Source: Kiritimatiellia bacterium
GTDB lineage: Bacteria > Verrucomicrobiota > Kiritimatiellia > RFP12 > UBA1067
DNA length: 64,000 bases
Reading direction: 5' to 3'
NCBI GenBank assembly: GCA_017454745.1
Contig: JAFTCL010000044.1
Span: 1 to 64,000 of the forward strand
In this document: positions 61,726 through 64,000 of the stretch, one piece after another
Numbering within the stretch: position 1 is the stretch's first letter
How the letters are laid out: each line of letters starts with the position of its first letter
Program-made: the position numbers and the translations under genes
The notes under the pieces: generated by a model
Seen by the model: only the letters and a program-made list of their open reading frames with translations
What the model was told of the DNA's origin: nothing
Database searches by the model: none

Positions 61726-64000
61726 GTGTATTTAAAACAGATTGAGATAACCGGATTCAAAAGTTTTGCCGATCGGACGCGGTTGCAGTTTGAACCTGGC
61801 ATGATTGCCATCGTAGGCCCGAACGGTTGCGGCAAAAGCAATGTTTCCGACGCGATCCGTTGGGTTTTGGGCGAACAGCGTCCGACAGCGTTGCGCTGTT
61901 CGCACATGCCGGACGTGATTTTTAACGGTACCGACGGAAGGAAACCGCTGGGTATGGCGGAGGTGTCGATTACTTTCGCCGATTGTGAAGGCGTTTTGGA
62001 TACTGAGTTTAACGAAGTCACCATTACCCGGCGGGTCTTCCGTTCCGGCGAGGGACAGTATTTTATCAACAAAACGCCCAGCCGGTTGAAGGACGTTAAC
62101 CGCCTGTTTATGGGTACCGGCATCGGCACCACCTCCTATTCGGTAATGGCGCAGGGTCAAATCGACGCCATTTTGTCCTCCAAACCCGAAGACCGCCGGG
62201 CGGTCTTCGAGGAAGCCGCCGGGATTACAAAATTCAAGGCCGACCGCAAAGAGGCCATGCGCAAAATTGAGCAAACTGAGGCCAACCTGCTGCGGTTGGC
62301 GGACGTTATACGCGAGGTTAAACGTCAGATCGGCACGTTGCAACGCCAGGCCGGCAAGGCTCAGAAATACAAAGAACTGCGGGACGAGTTGCGCGGTCTG
62401 GACATTTTCTTGACCCGTCGGCGGCTGGGCGGTTTGGAGGTGCGGATCCGGGAACTGGACGCGTCGATAAACGAACTTCAGGAACAGTTGCTCGACCGTC
62501 AGGATAAAGTCGCGGAGTCCGAGCGCGAGTCAGCCCGCATTCACGGTGAGATTCACGAGACGGAAGAGCGTATCGCGGTTCTTACGGAACAGGCGGCTCA
62601 GGCGGATAACCGTTATATCCGCGCCCAGGAAGTGATTAAGGTCAACGAGCAGCGCATTAAGGAATACCGCGAGTGGGCGGAGCGGGACAACCGCGAAATT
62701 TCCGAAACCGAGGAACAGATCGCCACCCTGAAAATGCAGGTGGAGTCGCTGGAGCAGAAACGGCTGCTTACCGAACAGGCGTTGGCGGCGGATAAAGTCC
62801 GTCTGGAGGAAGCCCAGGCAAAATTCGACTCGCACCGGGTGCAGATTGACGCCACCCGCGCCGACTTGCAGCAGGAACGCCAGCAGATTGTGGCGTGCGA
62901 GCGTCGTTCCTCCGAGATCCAAAAGACCCTATCCGAGATGGAAGCGCGGCAGCGCGATGTGCTGTTGAAACGCAACCGCCTAGTTGCCGAGCACAAACAG
63001 TTGGAAGAAAACGTCGCTTCCGCCAATTTCGCCCGCTCTGACGCCGAAGCGCGGCTGCAACGATTCCAAAACGAGTCCGGGCAGGTTCAAGCCCGTTTGG
63101 AAACGCTGGAAGACGAACGCGGAAACGCGCAGGAAGAGTTGCGCGGCTTGCAGGAATCGGTCTCCGGATGGCAGTCCGAGGCCGCCGCCAAACAGGCGCA
63201 GTTGGATTTGCTAAATGACACTGCCGAGTCGTCCGACGATTACGGCGCCGGCACCAAAATGCTGCTCGACCCGGAAAACCCGCTGGGGGTGTCGTCCTCC
63301 GCGGTTTTGGGGGCGTTGGCGGAGAAAATCACCGCGGCATCCGAGTTGCGTTTGGCATTGGAAGCCGCGCTGCGGGCTTGGCTGGACGCGGTGGTGGTGA
63401 ACGACGCCGGCACCGCGGTGGAGCTGCTGCGCAAATTAGGCGGACTCGGAACCCCGGCCGCCGCCAGAATGATTTTGGCGGCAGGCAATCCGCCGCCGCC
63501 GGTGACGGCGCCTGCCGGGTTGACCCCGCTGTTGGATTGGGTGCAGGTAGATGACGATTTCGCCGATGCGGCGAAGCGGCTGTTAGGCAACGTGTATCTG
63601 GCGGACAAACTGGAGGACATTCCGTTGCCGTTGCCGGCCGGATGCACCGTGGTGACATACGGCGGCGCGATTTTCACCGACTGCGGCTGCGTGGAACTGT
63701 GGATGCCGGACAGCGCGGTTTCCAGTCCGTTGGCCCGTCGGATGATGATTTCCGAAACCTCCGAACAGCTTGACGAATTGTCGGGAAAAATCACCAAAGG
63801 CAGACGCCAGCTGGAAGCGTTGAACGCACGGGTGGGCGAGTTGACATTGCTGATGAACCAGACCCGTCAGGAGCTGGATTCGGTGCGTCGCAAGGCCGCC
63901 CAGGTGGAAGGTGAGTTCCAGACCGTTAAGCGCGAGGAAGAGCGCGTACAATCCAGATTCGACGTGGTGGCAAAGGCGTTGGCCGAGATTACCGAACAAA
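61726..64000 (+). CDS. smc: Chromosome segregation ATPase SMC, 5' part
   Basis: The gene runs off the right edge; 758 residues are visible. Start is GTG at 61726, with GAGGGA about 7 nt before. N-terminal head: YLKQIEITGFKSFADRT, Walker A GPNGCGKSN, and the Q-loop region SYSVMAQGQIDAIL with KPEDRRAVFEEAAGI. Then comes a coiled-coil arm (about 165-490) of Glu/Arg/Gln-rich heptads, a hinge domain (about 505-670, LGALAEKI through CGCVELWMP), and the start of the returning coil. The second half of the head with Walker B lies beyond the window. SMC with ScpA and ScpB loops and compacts chromosomes. Confidence 0.95.
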   Translation, partial: MYLKQIEITGFKSFADRTRLQFEPGMIAIVGPNGCGKSNVSDAIRWVLGEQRPTALRCSHMPDVIFNGTDGRKPLGMAEVSITFADCEGVLDTEFNEVTITRRVFRSGEGQYFINKTPSRLKDVNRLFMGTGIGTTSYSVMAQGQIDAILSSKPEDRRAVFEEAAGITKFKADRKEAMRKIEQTEANLLRLADVIREVKRQIGTLQRQAGKAQKYKELRDELRGLDIFLTRRRLGGLEVRIRELDASINELQEQLLDRQDKVAESERESARIHGEIHETEERIAVLTEQAAQADNRYIRAQEVIKVNEQRIKEYREWAERDNREISETEEQIATLKMQVESLEQKRLLTEQALAADKVRLEEAQAKFDSHRVQIDATRADLQQERQQIVACERRSSEIQKTLSEMEARQRDVLLKRNRLVAEHKQLEENVASANFARSDAEARLQRFQNESGQVQARLETLEDERGNAQEELRGLQESVSGWQSEAAAKQAQLDLLNDTAESSDDYGAGTKMLLDPENPLGVSSSAVLGALAEKITAASELRLALEAALRAWLDAVVVNDAGTAVELLRKLGGLGTPAAARMILAAGNPPPPVTAPAGLTPLLDWVQVDDDFADAAKRLLGNVYLADKLEDIPLPLPAGCTVVTYGGAIFTDCGCVELWMPDSAVSSPLARRMMISETSEQLDELSGKITKGRRQLEALNARVGELTLLMNQTRQELDSVRRKAAQVEGEFQTVKREEERVQSRFDVVAKALAEITEQ

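Overview
The window reads as chromosomal DNA of a GC-rich, Gram-negative, probably anaerobic gut-type bacterium of the PVC group. Kiritimatiellota is my best guess, with Verrucomicrobiota or Lentisphaerota as alternatives. This rests on inference: large secreted proteins with MBG, InlB-type and FN3 repeats, many secreted glycoside hydrolases, lipoproteins with LGGC-type lipoboxes, a Lys/Ala-rich tailed HU protein and a KduD uronate enzyme. I found no rRNA, tRNA or CRISPR array.

Layout. 3-5696: the end of a large repeat-rich secreted protein, an AT-richer lipoprotein gene and an AIM24-family gene. 5800-6921: a REP-type Y1 transposase with an unusual C-terminal extension. 6936-8228: phenylacetate-CoA ligase. 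8504-13349 (+): phosphofructokinase, era, a GT4 glycosyltransferase and a secreted propeller-like protein. 13346-17274 (-): GH38 alpha-mannosidase and a beta-helix protein. 17460-21313 (-): rhamnulokinase, folB and a fused MurU/AmgK-type peptidoglycan-recycling enzyme. 21547-22752 (-): a secreted SUMF1-like protein. 23103-27370 (+): a GHL10 hydrolase, a MraY-type transferase, upp and apt. 27470-32679 (-): cysteine desulfurase, then topoisomerase IV subunits B and A.

33186-45833 (+): five consecutive genes for exported proteins, headed by a clear promoter and including one of 2680 residues. This is the least explained block and the best candidate for an undescribed system. 45857-49423 (-): a tightly coupled group of small membrane protein, KduD, GH39-like hydrolase and radical SAM protein, lying behind the terminator of an HU-like gene (49521-49931). 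50115-52747 (-): Na/Pi transporter and polyprenyl synthetase. 52918-64000 (+): NPCBM-GH27 alpha-galactosidase, purB, a secreted coiled-coil protein, rph, UDP-glucuronate decarboxylase, a lipoprotein, a FabG-like reductase, a secreted protein and the first two thirds of smc.

Two themes run through the window. One is carbohydrate and envelope work: GH27, GH38, GH39-like and GHL10 enzymes, rhamnose and uronate metabolism, muropeptide recycling and nucleotide-sugar synthesis. The other is small repeats: four intergenic tracts of degenerate 7-10 bp motifs, an in-frame 42-bp repeat inside the transposase, a REP-like hairpin and a G10 tract within a promoter-like sequence. Nine promoter-like sequences share a TTGnnn / 17-18 bp / TAnnnT layout, and several have an extended TGG next to the -10.
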